Notes: generated by a model from the sequence alone, not told the origin. Shown: positions 1 to 8,898, counted from the first letter of the stretch. The stretch is DNA of 64,000 bases from Bradyrhizobium sp. Arg816 (GCF_029989365.1 NZ_JAPRAQ010000003.1:124001-188000), one strand, 5' to 3'. Numbers and translations are program-made.

Positions 1-204
1 ACGGACGCTGGGTTTTCCGTCGCCGACAACAGCAAGGCTGCCTACGTCGAAGCCGTCGTGGTGATCGCCCCGTACGACGCCGAAACCTATTGGCTGACGT
101 TCGCCCTGCCGAATGATGCCAAGATCGTGTGCGTTGTGCCACGCGACCAGATTGCCGACGCGATCACGGATAACCACGCAGCTCGGCGGAACCAACTTCA
201 GTGA
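1..204 (+). CDS. Hypothetical protein, C-terminal part only
   Basis: An open frame runs from the window edge to a TGA at 202-204 (68 codons), so the start is off the left side. The visible peptide ends in AARRNQLQ and shows no domain I recognise. Its stop overlaps the GTG start of the next gene by four bases (GTGA), a typical translational coupling, which is the best argument that both are real. Confidence 0.5.
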   Translation, partial: TDAGFSVADNSKAAYVEAVVVIAPYDAETYWLTFALPNDAKIVCVVPRDQIADAITDNHAARRNQLQ

Positions 205-650
205 AGCTGACCTTTCCTCATGCAAGGCTGAAGGCGCTCTGGAACGAGGCCGTCCGGCAATGGCCGGTTTCGGTGCGAGCCATGAACGGTCGAGATTCAC
301 CCGGTTTCTGGCTTGTCGGTGGCCAAGGCATCTATCTCGTGCATAACGGCGCCCGGCCTCGGGGCAGCGTGACTCTGGCCTACGCAAACGAATGCGACCC
401 GCTCAGGGTGCCGGTCCAAACCTGGTCGGGTATCAAGCGCGCCATCTTCGGCGATAACGATGGGAGGGAATTCGTCGATCTGGTGATGATCGGCACTGCC
501 GTCGATGCCGGCGCCGACGTCGAGGTGACCTTCGAGCCCGACACGATGACGGTGGCTGTCGTCGAAAAAGGAGCGGCGAGCATACGACTGCAATCGCTGC
601 GCATCCGGGACAAAAATGACACCGCGTCAGGACGCAGTCGTCGGGTTTGA
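201..650 (+). CDS. Hypothetical protein, DUF3085-like
   Basis: 149 residues from a GTG start inside the stop of the upstream frame. The central stretch FWLVGGQGIYLVHNG, followed by VTLAYANECDP and FGDNDGREFVDL, resembles from memory the DUF3085 family, small proteins often found on plasmids and integrative elements. No catalytic function is known. No signal peptide or membrane segment is visible. The gene converges on the SulP gene, whose stop lies 13 bases downstream. The family assignment is unverified. Confidence 0.6.
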   Translation: MKLTFPHARLKALWNEAVRQWPVSVRAMNGRDSPGFWLVGGQGIYLVHNGARPRGSVTLAYANECDPLRVPVQTWSGIKRAIFGDNDGREFVDLVMIGTAVDAGADVEVTFEPDTMTVAVVEKGAASIRLQSLRIRDKNDTASGRSRRV

Positions 651-663
651 GTCTGAATCTCGG

Positions 664-2418
664 CTAAGGACCAGACGCGGTATCTCGGCCCGCTACTCTC
701 TCCAAGCCCCGCACGTCGTTGTCCTCCCAGTCCTCCCATTCCACGTTGTTGGTTTCGAGATAACGGGCGACGGCTACGCCGATTGTCGGGAAGAAGTAAT
801 GCTCTCCAAGCTGCGCGAAGAGGCCAAATCTTTTCAGCTTGTCCTTCACGGGATCTTTGAGTTCGGCAAAACAAAACTCTATGCCTTGCGCGTGCAACGA
901 TCGGTCCAGTTCGGCAACCACGTCGCAGGCGGTGACGTCTACGCTCGTGACCGGCTCCGCGGCAACAACTAGCCAACGCACGGGTGTTGGCGATGTCGCT
1001 ACGGCTTCCAGGACGCGTTCCCTGAAGAATTCGGCGTTGGCAAAAAACAGAGGTGCATCCCAGCGAAACAGGACCAGCCCGGGGACCCGGCGCGCATCCG
1101 GATATCGTGTGATGTCGTGATAGCCTTTGACGCCGTAGGCGCGCCCCAATACGGCGGAGTGTGGGCGCCAACCGTCCCACAGGAACTCGATGATAGCGAT
1201 TGCGATCGCAAGACCAATTCCTGGAATGACTCCGAGCACTGCTACACCGACAAAGCAGACGATCGCCAGCCAGAATTCCCACCGTTGAATGCGATAGATT
1301 CGTTTGAGATCGGCAACTTCAATCAAGCCAATCGCCGATGCGATGACGACGGCGGCCAATGCGGCGGTGGGTAGATGTTGGAGCAGGCTCGGCGCGACCA
1401 GGAGGAGCAACGCGATGGCAAGCGCGCCTACGACGCTGGTGAGTTGAGTGCGGGCACCGGCGGCTTCCGCAACGGGTGTCCGTGAACTACTGCTGCTGAT
1501 CGGGAAGCCCTGGAAAAATCCCGTCGCCAGATTGGCGGCACCGAGCCCGACCATCTCTTGGTTGGGATCGACCCGAGACCCCAATCGTGCAGCGTAGGCA
1601 CGTGAAAGTACGCTCGTATCGGCAAACGAAACCATCGCTACTGCACAACCGCCGATCAGCACCGGGACGAGGTCGCTGGAGGTGATCCATGGGACAACGA
1701 AACCCGGCAGGCCCTGGGGAAGGGGGCCCAGCACCTTGACGCCGTATTGCGTCCCGAGATCAAGTACCCCGACGACGAGCGTAGCCCCAACGACCGCGAT
1801 CAGAAGCCCCGGTACCCGCTTGTTGTTCCTGAGAAGCAGGATCACGATCAACGTGGCGAGGCCAATCGCGAACGCGACCCAGTTTATCTGCCCCCCAAGG
1901 ATCGCGCTGACAATCGCCCACAGGCTTCGCAGTGGCCCCTCGCTCTCGATGGAAAAGCCGAAGAGCTTAGGCAGCTGGCTGATCAATACGGTCAGGGCAA
2001 TTCCGTTCATATACCCGTAGCGTATCGGCTTCGAGAGAAGCTCGGTGATAAAGCCAAGGCGCGCGACACCAGCCAGGATACAGACCGTCCCTGAGACAAT
2101 CGCCATCATGCCCGCGAGTGTCACGGCCCGCAGGGGATCGCCCTGGGCCAAGGGAGCGATGACTCCAAGGAGTATTGCCGCCAGCGCCGAGTCCGGGCCA
2201 AGGACGAGAATGCGGCTTGGGCCGAACAGCGCGTAGGCCAGCAGCGGCACGATCGTTGCGTACAAACCGTAGATGCCCGGCAGGCCCGATGCAGCTGCAT
2301 AGGCAATGCCGACCGGGACCAGCATTGTCGCCAGGACGATGCCGGCGAAGATATCGTGCGGAAGCCATGCTGCCTCATATTGACGGAGAGTGTCGAGTCC
2401 GGGCAACCAGCGCTTCAT
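664..2418 (-). CDS. SulP family anion transporter with STAS domain
   Basis: 584 residues starting MKRWLPGLDTLRQYEAAWL; this ATG at 2418 follows GGGAGAG, whereas the ATG ten codons upstream lacks a good ribosome site. The N-terminal two thirds are hydrophobic with SulP signatures (AGIVLATMLVPVGIAYA near residue 26, SGLPGIYGLYATIVP, GFFQGFPISSSSSRT), consistent with an inner-membrane uptake carrier for sulfate, bicarbonate or dicarboxylate. Roughly the last 150 residues form a cytoplasmic STAS domain (PGLVLFRWDAPLFFANAEFF). Substrate cannot be deduced. It is clearly different from the second SulP at 33917-35554. It lies outside the 6128-56814 island. Confidence 0.9.
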   Translation of the reverse strand: MKRWLPGLDTLRQYEAAWLPHDIFAGIVLATMLVPVGIAYAAASGLPGIYGLYATIVPLLAYALFGPSRILVLGPDSALAAILLGVIAPLAQGDPLRAVTLAGMMAIVSGTVCILAGVARLGFITELLSKPIRYGYMNGIALTVLISQLPKLFGFSIESEGPLRSLWAIVSAILGGQINWVAFAIGLATLIVILLLRNNKRVPGLLIAVVGATLVVGVLDLGTQYGVKVLGPLPQGLPGFVVPWITSSDLVPVLIGGCAVAMVSFADTSVLSRAYAARLGSRVDPNQEMVGLGAANLATGFFQGFPISSSSSRTPVAEAAGARTQLTSVVGALAIALLLLVAPSLLQHLPTAALAAVVIASAIGLIEVADLKRIYRIQRWEFWLAIVCFVGVAVLGVIPGIGLAIAIAIIEFLWDGWRPHSAVLGRAYGVKGYHDITRYPDARRVPGLVLFRWDAPLFFANAEFFRERVLEAVATSPTPVRWLVVAAEPVTSVDVTACDVVAELDRSLHAQGIEFCFAELKDPVKDKLKRFGLFAQLGEHYFFPTIGVAVARYLETNNVEWEDWEDNDVRGLERVAGRDTASGP

Positions 2419-2540
2419 TGATGGTCTCTCCCAGCCCGCATTGAGCAAGTTTGCCCCGCATGATGTGTTGGATCGATCAGGCTATTACGCCCGCAGCAGG
2501 CTGAACAGTGACCCGGCGCTATGGCCGAAGCAGCACAGCG

Positions 2541-2645
2541 GGCCACATGGGTGCCAGCCGGCACCAAGTCTTCCCTGCGCCCTCTTCACGGAAGAGGGGG
2601 AAGGACCAAAACCGAACTCGGGCGTTTCATGCCGCGAGAATGGCG
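2541..2645. repeat. Dispersed repeat, short copy
   Basis: This stretch, from GGGTGCCAGCCGGCACC through CCCTCTTCACGGAAGAGGG to GCCGCGAGAATG, is closely matched by 6001-6100. Both hold the same hairpins (GGTGCCAGCCGGCACC and CCTCTTCACGGAAGAGG). It is a partial copy of the longer element at 5560-6112. I recognise the motif as one scattered through Bradyrhizobium intergenic regions. Confidence 0.7.
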
Positions 2646-2789
2646 TTCGTTAGCGGCTGTTTGACTGGCCTGTGCCTCCGTTCACAACCCTGTTATTGCG
2701 ACCTATGGCGCCCTTCGTCTCAACTGGGCGTTTTGCGCCTGTTGTTGTACCCTCGGCGGAGCCACTGCACGGGTCGAGGAGGAACTGAC

Positions 2790-3278
2790 ATGACCATGGT
2801 CGTACTCAACCGACGCTATCTCCTCGCCGCCGGCGGCTCGGTCCTGGCGGCCGGGATGTCCGGGCTCCTGTTGCCGGCCCGCGCGGAAGGCCTCGCGCCG
2901 ACCGAGTCGATGTCGGGTGGCGCGAACAACTATCGCAAGGGCGCGCCGACCGTGGACCGGATCGGCAAGGGCGGCTTCTGGATGAGCGGCAGCGTACGCC
3001 GCGCAGGCGACGGGGCGCCGCTCGTCGGGCAGCGCATCCAGATCTGGGCGCACACGACCGAAGGGCAGGAGCACGAACCGCAGAGTCATGGCGCCACGCT
3101 CACCGACAAGGACGGCAAGTTCCGGCTCGAGATGCCGCAGATCATTCCCATCTTCGGCCAGCCGCATGGTCACCTCGCCTATGACAGCGGTGAGTTCAAG
3201 ACCGTCTTTCTGCGGCCGGTGATGCGGAGCGCGAAGGAGACGAGCCTGGAAGCGCACTTCGTCCTGCAGCCGGCCTGA
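2790..3278 (+). CDS. Exported transthyretin-like / intradiol-dioxygenase-fold protein
   Basis: 162 residues from the ATG at 2790, preceded by GAGGAGGAA (2776-2784); longer upstream frames lack such a site. The N-terminus (RRYLLAAGGSVLAAGMSGLLLPARA) is a signal peptide with two arginines, possibly Tat type. The body GSVRRAGDGAPLVGQRIQIWAH..ATLTDKDGKFRLEMP is the beta-sandwich seen in transthyretin-like proteins and intradiol ring-cleavage dioxygenases. The tyrosine and histidine iron ligands of true dioxygenases are not all evident, so catalysis is uncertain. It is probably co-transcribed with the membrane protein 11 bases downstream, suggesting a periplasmic partner of that protein. Confidence 0.75.
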   Translation: MTMVVLNRRYLLAAGGSVLAAGMSGLLLPARAEGLAPTESMSGGANNYRKGAPTVDRIGKGGFWMSGSVRRAGDGAPLVGQRIQIWAHTTEGQEHEPQSHGATLTDKDGKFRLEMPQIIPIFGQPHGHLAYDSGEFKTVFLRPVMRSAKETSLEAHFVLQPA

Positions 3279-3289
3279 CCGGGTTGCGA

Positions 3290-3928
3290 ATGAAGGGGTG
3301 GAGACTGGCCCGGGTGATCCTGATCTGGGTTGCCCTTGCTTTCGCCATTGGCGTGCCGATCGTCGCGGCAGCGGGAAGCGAGCAGCTCGCATGGCGCGGT
3401 CCGCTCTACGTCGTGGCCGGGTTTGCGGGGATTGTTGCCCTCGGCCTCGTGCTCGTTCAGCCCCTGCTGATCGGCGGATATCTGCCGGGATTCCCGGCCT
3501 ATCGCGGACGGCGTGCGCATCACTGGATCGGCGGCACGCTGGTCGCAGCGATCGTGATCCATGTCGTTGGCCTCTGGATCACCAGTCCGCCCGACATGAT
3601 CGACGCGCTGACCTTCTCATCGCCGACCCCGTTCTCTCCCTTCGGCGTGACCGCCATGTGGGCCATCTTCGCGGTCGCACTCTTGGCCGCCCTGCGCCGG
3701 CGATTGGGCCTGCGACCGCGAACCTGGCGCTTCATTCATATGCCGCTGGCGATCGTCATCGTCGCAGGCAGCGTGGCCCATTGCCTGCTGATCGAGGGGA
3801 CGATGGAGACGATCTCGAAGGCGGCGCTCTGCGCGCTCGTCCTCGCGGCAACCGTAAAAGCCATGATTGACTTGCAGGTGTGGCGAAAGCGAAGGACGTT
3901 GCGCGGTGAGAGCACTGCGCCGCAGTGA
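3290..3928 (+). CDS. Ferric-reductase-like transmembrane protein
   Basis: About 212 residues; the ATG at 3290 was preferred to the in-frame TTG at 3284. Six hydrophobic segments are visible (ARVILIWVALAFAIGVPIV, YVVAGFAGIVALGLVLVQPLL, WIGGTLVAAIVIHVVGLWI, VTAMWAIFAVALLAAL, PLAIVIVAGSVAHCLLI and a last one). Paired histidines (HHWIGG, HVVGLW, FIHMP, AHCLL) suit a heme-binding ferric reductase-like domain. It follows the exported transthyretin-like protein and may deliver electrons through the membrane. No flavin or NAD domain is attached, unlike full-length ferric reductases. Confidence 0.8.
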   Translation: MKGWRLARVILIWVALAFAIGVPIVAAAGSEQLAWRGPLYVVAGFAGIVALGLVLVQPLLIGGYLPGFPAYRGRRAHHWIGGTLVAAIVIHVVGLWITSPPDMIDALTFSSPTPFSPFGVTAMWAIFAVALLAALRRRLGLRPRTWRFIHMPLAIVIVAGSVAHCLLIEGTMETISKAALCALVLAATVKAMIDLQVWRKRRTLRGESTAPQ

Positions 3929-3942
3929 CATGGCCGCGCGTT

Positions 3943-4059
3943 AGGATGGGTAGAGCGACTTGCGAAACCCATCATGCTTCGTCACCAACCAGCCCGCGAT
4001 GGGTTTCGCTTCCGCCTTCGCCCTTTGGGCTTCGGCGGACAGGTCGCTCTACCCATCCT
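3943..4059. repeat. Nested palindromic repeat
   Basis: The outer arms 3943-3959 and 4043-4059 are a perfect 17-base inverted repeat (AGGATGGGTAGAGCGAC). Inside them 3962-3973 and 3998-4009 form a second perfect 12-base inverted repeat (GCGAAACCCATC). The whole 117-base unit folds into a branched hairpin. I recognise the GATGGGTAGAGCGA core as a repeat frequent in Bradyrhizobium intergenic DNA. It follows the ferric reductase-like gene. Confidence 0.8.
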
Positions 4060-4161
4060 GCGAAACTTTTGCTGGTCATATTGTTCGAACGACGCTGAGC
4101 GTCGTCACCGCCGACGTCTGCTCTGCTTGCCGCAGATAGCGACGGGGCGTATCCTAGCGCG

Positions 4162-4650
4162 ATGGTTGTCAGTGCCCCCGAGCTGAAAACGTTCCTGCTC
4201 GCGACACCGTTCTTCGGCGGTCTTCCGGACCCGAGCCTCGACCTGCTGATTTCGATGCTGGTCGAGTGCCGCTTTGATGCCGGCGCGACCGTCGTGGCGG
4301 AAGGCGAGCCGGGACGCTCGCTGTTCATCGTCAAATCCGGCCGGCTGGCGGTGAGCAAGCAGGCGAACTCGGGAAGCGTCATCCCGATTTCCGTTCTGGA
4401 GACTGGCGATTTCTTCGGTGAAATGACGCTGATTGAAATGCAGAATCGCTCCGCCACGGTGGTCGCGGAGAGTCCGACGGTGCTGTACGAGCTGACGGCG
4501 CGAAAGCTCTACGCTTGCTACAAGGCCGATATCCACGCCTATGTGATCGTCCTGCAGAACGTCAATCGCGAGCTATGCCGGCGACTGCGCCGCGCCGACG
4601 ATCGCCTCACCGGACACCAGGCGGGCGAAGACGAAATTCCTGCGCGATGA
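4162..4650 (+). CDS. Cyclic-nucleotide-binding domain protein
   Basis: 162 residues, essentially one cNMP-binding beta-roll: FFGGLPDPSLDLLISMLVECRF, GEPGRSLFIVKSGRLAV, then the phosphate-binding cassette region GDFFGEMTLIE and NRSATVVAESPTVLYELT. There is no C-terminal winged helix as in CRP/FNR regulators; the tail is a charged helix (LCRRLRRADDRLTGH). It probably acts by binding cAMP or cGMP and docking to a partner. It stands alone between two repeats, so its pathway cannot be inferred. Confidence 0.8.
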   Translation: MVVSAPELKTFLLATPFFGGLPDPSLDLLISMLVECRFDAGATVVAEGEPGRSLFIVKSGRLAVSKQANSGSVIPISVLETGDFFGEMTLIEMQNRSATVVAESPTVLYELTARKLYACYKADIHAYVIVLQNVNRELCRRLRRADDRLTGHQAGEDEIPAR

Positions 4651-4655
4651 ATGTG

Positions 4656-4689
4656 GCCCCGGATTACGCTTGCGCGCCATCCGGGCTAC
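4656..4689. repeat. Palindromic repeat, short copy
   Basis: CCCCGGATTACGC followed by GCCATCCGGGCTAC is an inverted-repeat hairpin whose arms match the larger element at 59637-59722. It lies between the converging cNMP-binding and RlpA-like genes. Confidence 0.6.
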
Positions 4690-4708
4690 GCCACTTCGCG
4701 CGGGACGT

Positions 4709-5200
4709 TCAGCCCACCGGTCCCGGGATCCAATCGTCCCCGGGAAGTGGGCTGACCCTTACGCCAACAATGACTCCGCGCTCCAGGCTTGGATCGAAAT
4801 GGCGCATCGTCCGCTCGTTGAGGTCGATGATGCGGCCGGGCCTTAATGGCCCCACGTCATTTATCTTGACGATGACCTTCTTGCCGACGGCCTCGACCAG
4901 GGCATATTTCGGCTTCGCGCCAAATTGGACTCCACCAAATTTCCCGCGCAAATTCGTCTTGATGGCAGCCGCCCAGACAGAGGGATCATAGCGCTCGCCG
5001 GAGGCTGTGTTCGGACCGCCCTCCTCCTTGCCGGGCTTGAACGGATTGTACATGGATGCGGCGCCGACGACCGCCTCCCCGGAGGCGGCATCGACGACGG
5101 CGCTTGAGTGAACTTCACACGCTTCACTTCGATCAACGGGAACAGAAACGGCAAGCGCAACCAGGGCGCCGCAAATTGCGGCGCTCGAGCGGAACAGCAT
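4709..5200 (-). CDS. RlpA-like double-psi beta-barrel protein
   Basis: 163 residues with a signal peptide (MLFRSSAAICGALVALAVSV). The mature part carries the RlpA pattern: GAASMYNPFKPGKEEGGPNT, SGERYDPSVWAAAI, KVIVKINDVGPLRPGRIIDL. This fold is shared by rare lipoprotein A lytic transglycosylases that cleave peptidoglycan in the periplasm. There is no SPOR domain, so it is a short form. The catalytic aspartate equivalent (ND in KINDVGP) is present. It converges on the cNMP-binding gene. Confidence 0.8.
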   Translation of the reverse strand: MLFRSSAAICGALVALAVSVPVDRSEACEVHSSAVVDAASGEAVVGAASMYNPFKPGKEEGGPNTASGERYDPSVWAAAIKTNLRGKFGGVQFGAKPKYALVEAVGKKVIVKINDVGPLRPGRIIDLNERTMRHFDPSLERGVIVGVRVSPLPGDDWIPGPVG

Positions 5201-5559
5201 TATAACTCCTGTGATTTTTTCGAACGTCCGGTTCCGCTACCGCAAGCATGGTCAAGCGAACGCGGAAGCGTTCATGAACTTGCACCAATGCTTTGCGGAT
5301 TCGAGCCAACCCCTGGCTACGGAACCGATGTGCGAACCAGAGCGGTCCGCACGCAGTGTTTTAGGTTGTCACCGACTAAGACAGAGAATGCGTCAGCAGC
5401 ATGACCTGATGGAACCTGCGGCGAGTGACAAATGCGATGTCGCCACAAGCCGACACGCTCGCGCTAATTGATGCGTCGGGCAACACACCCGCCGCTCGCA
5501 CAAACCCGTCAATCCTCTGCAGTAAAAATATTCCACTTTACCGAAATTCGGAATTGCGG
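5201..5559. other. Intergenic stretch without a recognised gene
   Basis: Short open frames in both directions lack ribosome sites and recognisable motifs. The stretch presumably holds the promoter of the RlpA-like gene on the minus strand; I see no further structure. Confidence 0.5.
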
Positions 5560-6112
5560 CATTCTCTCCGCCATCCCGGCCCGAGAAGAGGGGCGATCGT
5601 ACGTCGTCGCGAACGTGGGCCGGGGTGCGGTGGACGCGGCAGTGCCGGGCACGCGAATGCGGGACCAGGGCGAGATGAACCTCGTGAGGGCCTTGACTGC
5701 GTGCGGAACGGACGGCGCCTGTGTCCGGCGAAGCCCTTGGGCGGAGCTGGATGGCTGCGTACGGCGAAAACGCGTGGTCCTGACCGTCGTTGCTACGGTC
5801 AAGCCTTGCGGAGATGGATCGGGGCTCTACCGGGTTTCGAGGCATCGCCAATTCGCGAGGCGACGGAGGCCAGAAGGAACTCGGCTCCGGGGAGAGCGCG
5901 CATAAGCCGTCAGACCATCGCGCAGGGAAGGCCGGGTGTTTTTCCGGCCCACCTGTTTCCCGCCTGCGCATTTGCGTGTGCAAGTTCCTGGCGCGGCGGA
6001 TCATGGGTGCCAGCCGGCACCCGGCCTTCCCTGCGCCCTCTTCACGGAAGAGGGCGAAAGAGGAGAGCAAAACTCGGGCGCCAAGTGCCGCGAGAATGCT
6101 GATCTGTGCGTG
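5560..6112. repeat. Long dispersed intergenic repeat
   Basis: About 550 bases with an internal succession of hairpin-prone, GC-rich segments (for example GGTGCCAGCCGGCACC and CCTCTTCACGGAAGAGG). Its right end (6001-6100) recurs at 2541-2645. Translations in all frames are repetitive and arginine-rich, as expected of non-coding GC-rich DNA. I recognise the pattern as a multicopy Bradyrhizobium intergenic element; its left boundary is approximate. Confidence 0.55.
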
Positions 6113-6127
6113 ATGTGAGCCAGAGAA

Positions 6128-6153
6128 TGGTGCTGCCAGACAGGATTGAACTG
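6128..6153 (+). repeat. att site, outer left direct repeat
   Basis: These 26 bases are identical to 56789-56814, the 3' end of the tRNA-Thr gene including CCA, in the same orientation. A fragment of a tRNA 3' end far from an intact tRNA with an adjacent integrase is the classic mark of site-specific integration. No functional tRNA is present here: the match stops at 6153. Confidence 0.85.
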
Positions 6154-6212
6154 AGTTAAAGATCCTGGCGAGCGTTGATTCTATTGAACTTTTCGGTCCG
6201 ACGAGCATTCTT

Positions 6213-6235
6213 TGTGTGGCACTCTTGAGTGCCAC
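6213..6235. promoter_or_regulatory. Candidate integrase arm-type site, left end
   Basis: TGTGTGGCAC (6213-6222) is followed by the inverted GAGTGCCAC (6227-6235). The same ten-mer occurs twice beside the integrase at 56721-56743 and once at 29269-29278, each time a comparable distance from the tRNA-derived core and preceded by a TTCGGTCC motif. The position fits accessory binding sites of a lambda-type integrase; this is inference. Confidence 0.5.
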
Positions 6236-6384
6236 CATGTGACCTTGATTATCACATTCGGCGCGAGTTAGCCACTGTCGGAGATGCCGTTGTTTAGACT
6301 CACCTTCGCGGGACAGGCGAGCGTCCCTAGTCATCTGGAACGCAAATTCGTCGCATTAGTTGTTGCTCTCTCTAGAGAGGAGAG

Positions 6385-6660
6385 CTGATGCACTCGGACA
6401 ATTTAGGTGTCGATCATCTGGACAGCGGCATCATGGGCAGTGGCAAGCGCTTCTGTGATGCGGCCCCAAACACCGGCCCGCCGCCACCTGACGAAGCGGT
6501 CGTAGCAAGTGGTGTATGGGCCAAACGCCGTCGGCAGATCACGCCAGGGTGCTCCTGATCGGAGGACCCAGAAGATGCAATTCAGGACCCGTCTGTCGTT
6601 CACCCGAGGAACGCCACGCGGCTTGTTCGGCAGCATCGGCTTGATGGCCGGTCCATTCAT
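6385..6660 (-). pseudogene. Truncated IS5-family transposase
   Basis: From the ATG at 6660 the frame reads MNGPAIKPMLPNKPRGVP, RRVLNCIFWVLRSGAPWRDL and YTTCYDRFVRWRRAGVWGR, the DUF4096 N-terminal part of IS5/IS402-type transposases. It meets an in-frame TAA just after MIDT, where related proteins continue into IVRVHQ; those codons follow the stop and then homology ends. The catalytic DDE domain is missing, so it cannot transpose. It sits right after the left att repeat, a common landing place for insertion sequences. Confidence 0.8.
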
Positions 6661-6926
6661 GGTCGGCGAGTTGGAAGCGCATGATTCGAGCCCCCAGTTC
6701 GGGAGTTTGAATCGCGGCAGTCCGGCCAAACGCGACGCTCCTGGCCCGCTCTTGGTACGGCGCTTACGGACAGGAGCGGAACCAGCCCTCAATCTCTGCC
6801 AAATGCGTCGAAAATGACCAGAACAGACATTGGTGACCGATCACTCCTCCGAGGTTGAATTGTCGCCATCGCCATGTATAACGGCGTTCGGGTGCTCGCT
6901 GGCATAGAGCAGCGACAGGCTGAGCG

Positions 6927-8312
6927 ATGGTCGGGCCGCCACGCGGAAAGCGCGTGCCCATGAACGATAGCTGTTCATTCGACGATCTGCCGAGAGCCCA
7001 GCGGCTGGCGGAACAAGCCCTCAGCACCCTTCACAGGTTCCTGCATGTTGAGGCTGTCAGCGGTGCCGTGCTCCTCGCGGCCGCTGCCGCTGCACTGATT
7101 TGGGCCAACTCTCCGTTCGATCATAGCTATCACGCCTTCTGGAGCCTCCCGCTCACAATCGGTGTCGGAGGATACGTTTTTTCCCAATCGCTGCACTTCT
7201 GGGTCAACGACGCGCTGATGACAGTTTTCTTCCTCGTCGTGGGCATGGAGATTCGGCGCGAGGTTCATGAAGGCGCACTGAGCAGACTCGACCAAGCCAT
7301 TCTGCCGCTGGTCGCGGCGACTGGTGGCGTCATCGTCCCGGCGCTCATCTATCTGACCCTCAACAGCGATCCGGCTAGAGGGCAGGGCTGGGCCGTGCCA
7401 ACCGCGACAGACATCGCCTTTGCCGTTGGGGTGCTCGCGCTGCTTGGACGAACGATCCCGGTCAACGTCCGGGTCTTCCTGCTTGCGCTGGCGATCATCG
7501 ACGACATCATTGCGGTATTGATCATTGCCATCTTCTACACCGCCAGCTTTCAGCTGGGCGGTTTCATCATTGCGTCGATTGGTGTTCTCGCGGTTTTGGG
7601 ATGTCAGCGGATTGGGATCGGTTCTGCGCCCTTTTACGTACTGCCGGGTTCTTTGGTTTGGATTGGGTTCATGGTAGCCGGCATCCATCCAACCCTGGCA
7701 GGTGTTGTGCTCGGGCTGATAACTCCGGTACGCGCTATACCGATGCGAGAGCCGCCGCTGGAAGTAGTGTCGCGAGCGCTCAAGCAGTTGCGAAGCAGCG
7801 ATGCGGTGAAGGCAGGGGATCCGCACCTGTTAGAGCAACCGCTGCGAGACCTTCGCGTAGCTCACCGCGAGATATTGCCGCCGGTGTCGCGGGTGCAGAT
7901 GGCAATGCATCCGTGGGTGGCTTACGGCGTCATGCCGATCTTCGCGCTGGCGAATGCCGGCGTCAGCCTAGCAGGCGCTGATCTCTCCGCTGGGAGCCAT
8001 CTGGTGATGATGGGCACTGCGCTTGCCTTGATCGCTGGGAAACCGCTTGGCGTCGTCGGCACGACTTGGGCCGCGGTACGATTCGGCTGGTGTCGCCTTG
8101 CTCCGGGCGTTTCGTGGGGTGGCGTCTGTCTGGTCGGCCTGCTGGCTGGGATCGGCTTTACCATGTCGATCTTTATCTCGATGCTCGCCTTCTCCGATGA
8201 GGGATTGTTGAGGGCGGCGAAACTGGGGGTGCTCCTCGGCTCGCTTGTCGCCGCCATACTAGGCCTTGGCTGGGGCGTCATCTACGTTCGACGTCAGGGA
8301 AGGGGACTCTAA
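6927..8312 (+). CDS. nhaA: Na+/H+ antiporter NhaA
   Basis: 461 residues (an in-frame ATG at 6960 is an alternative start with a GGAAAG site). The NhaA core is complete: [21 protein letters not shown], the paired aspartates in [13 protein letters not shown], which carry the ion, and [15 protein letters not shown] near the C-terminus. Eleven or twelve membrane helices can be traced. NhaA exports Na+ or Li+ in exchange for two protons and protects against salt at high pH. Its stop overlaps the start of a 77-residue gene, and a fluoride-riboswitch operon follows. Confidence 0.95.
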   Translation: MVGPPRGKRVPMNDSCSFDDLPRAQRLAEQALSTLHRFLHVEAVSGAVLLAAAAAALIWANSPFDHSYHAFWSLPLTIGVGGYVFSQSLHFWVNDALMTVFFLVVGMEIRREVHEGALSRLDQAILPLVAATGGVIVPALIYLTLNSDPARGQGWAVPTATDIAFAVGVLALLGRTIPVNVRVFLLALAIIDDIIAVLIIAIFYTASFQLGGFIIASIGVLAVLGCQRIGIGSAPFYVLPGSLVWIGFMVAGIHPTLAGVVLGLITPVRAIPMREPPLEVVSRALKQLRSSDAVKAGDPHLLEQPLRDLRVAHREILPPVSRVQMAMHPWVAYGVMPIFALANAGVSLAGADLSAGSHLVMMGTALALIAGKPLGVVGTTWAAVRFGWCRLAPGVSWGGVCLVGLLAGIGFTMSIFISMLAFSDEGLLRAAKLGVLLGSLVAAILGLGWGVIYVRRQGRGL

Positions 8313-8545
8313 TGTCCTTCAAAGCGCCGCACACATCTTTCGTATCATTCGCCATTGAAGTTCTACCCTCCGGGATTACCCAGGTGATGATCGTCGAAAC
8401 TGGCTTGCACCTGAATCCGAAGCATCCCTCGTACAATCGATCCGCCGTAGAAGCTCTCATCTTGGCCGCGCAAAACTATGTTAGCGCCAACATAGAAGGT
8501 CCTGCCGCTATTCGGCTTGTTTCAACCCAAAGCGGGGAGATCTGA
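8312..8545 (+). CDS. Small hypothetical protein coupled to nhaA
   Basis: 77 residues whose ATG overlaps the nhaA stop (TAATG), so it is probably translated by re-initiation. Sequence FAIEVLPSGITQVMIVETGLH suggests a small alpha/beta fold; no membrane segment or known domain. Its tight linkage suggests an accessory role with NhaA, but function is unknown. Confidence 0.65.
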   Translation: MSFKAPHTSFVSFAIEVLPSGITQVMIVETGLHLNPKHPSYNRSAVEALILAAQNYVSANIEGPAAIRLVSTQSGEI

Positions 8546-8631
8546 CTGTCTGCTATCCCGTTGTTCGTCAGGAATCGGCTCTATTGGACTTCGCTATCTC
8601 GCCAAAGGTTTGATCCGCCGGTAGATCGTCA

Positions 8632-8727
8632 ATGAAAGATGATAAACTTCTATTCTGGCTTTCAGTATTAGTGGGCGTCCTTGTGATCGGCTACTCGCTC
8701 TACTTTCTCTATTTCATTTTCGGTTGA
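8632..8727 (+). CDS. Possible 31-residue single-pass membrane peptide
   Basis: ATG at 8632 encodes MKDDKLLFWLSVL followed by a continuous hydrophobic helix ending YFLYFIFG and TGA at 8725-8727. A charged N-terminus plus one membrane helix is typical of small regulatory membrane proteins. There is no strong ribosome site (GATCGTCA upstream). It lies between nhaA and the fluoride operon. Speculative. Confidence 0.4.
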   Translation: MKDDKLLFWLSVLVGVLVIGYSLYFLYFIFG

Positions 8728-8898
8728 GAATGGATCTTGTGGCTCCCTTGTTGCGATGCTGGGGGATGTCGCCTTATGGCCCATCGCTTCCGTTAGCGCG
8801 TCGCAGCGGGATGTCCGGAGCCAGGCGCAAACCGGAAGCGCCCCGGATTGGTCGAAACGGCGCCCCTTGACCCACAACGGTCATCTCACGCAAAGCAC

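Noticed and set aside
5393..6334. 313-codon minus-strand frame
   Set aside because: It spans the dispersed repeat and the att site, has no ribosome site and an arginine/serine-rich composition.
6379..6926. Complete insertion sequence with terminal inverted repeats
   Set aside because: Only the transposase N-terminal part is present and I could not find paired ends.
6840..6960. Second fluoride riboswitch before nhaA
   Set aside because: The CTGATG-CTCCTAC end and the AACCGCC segment are missing; only a few G/C-rich words match.
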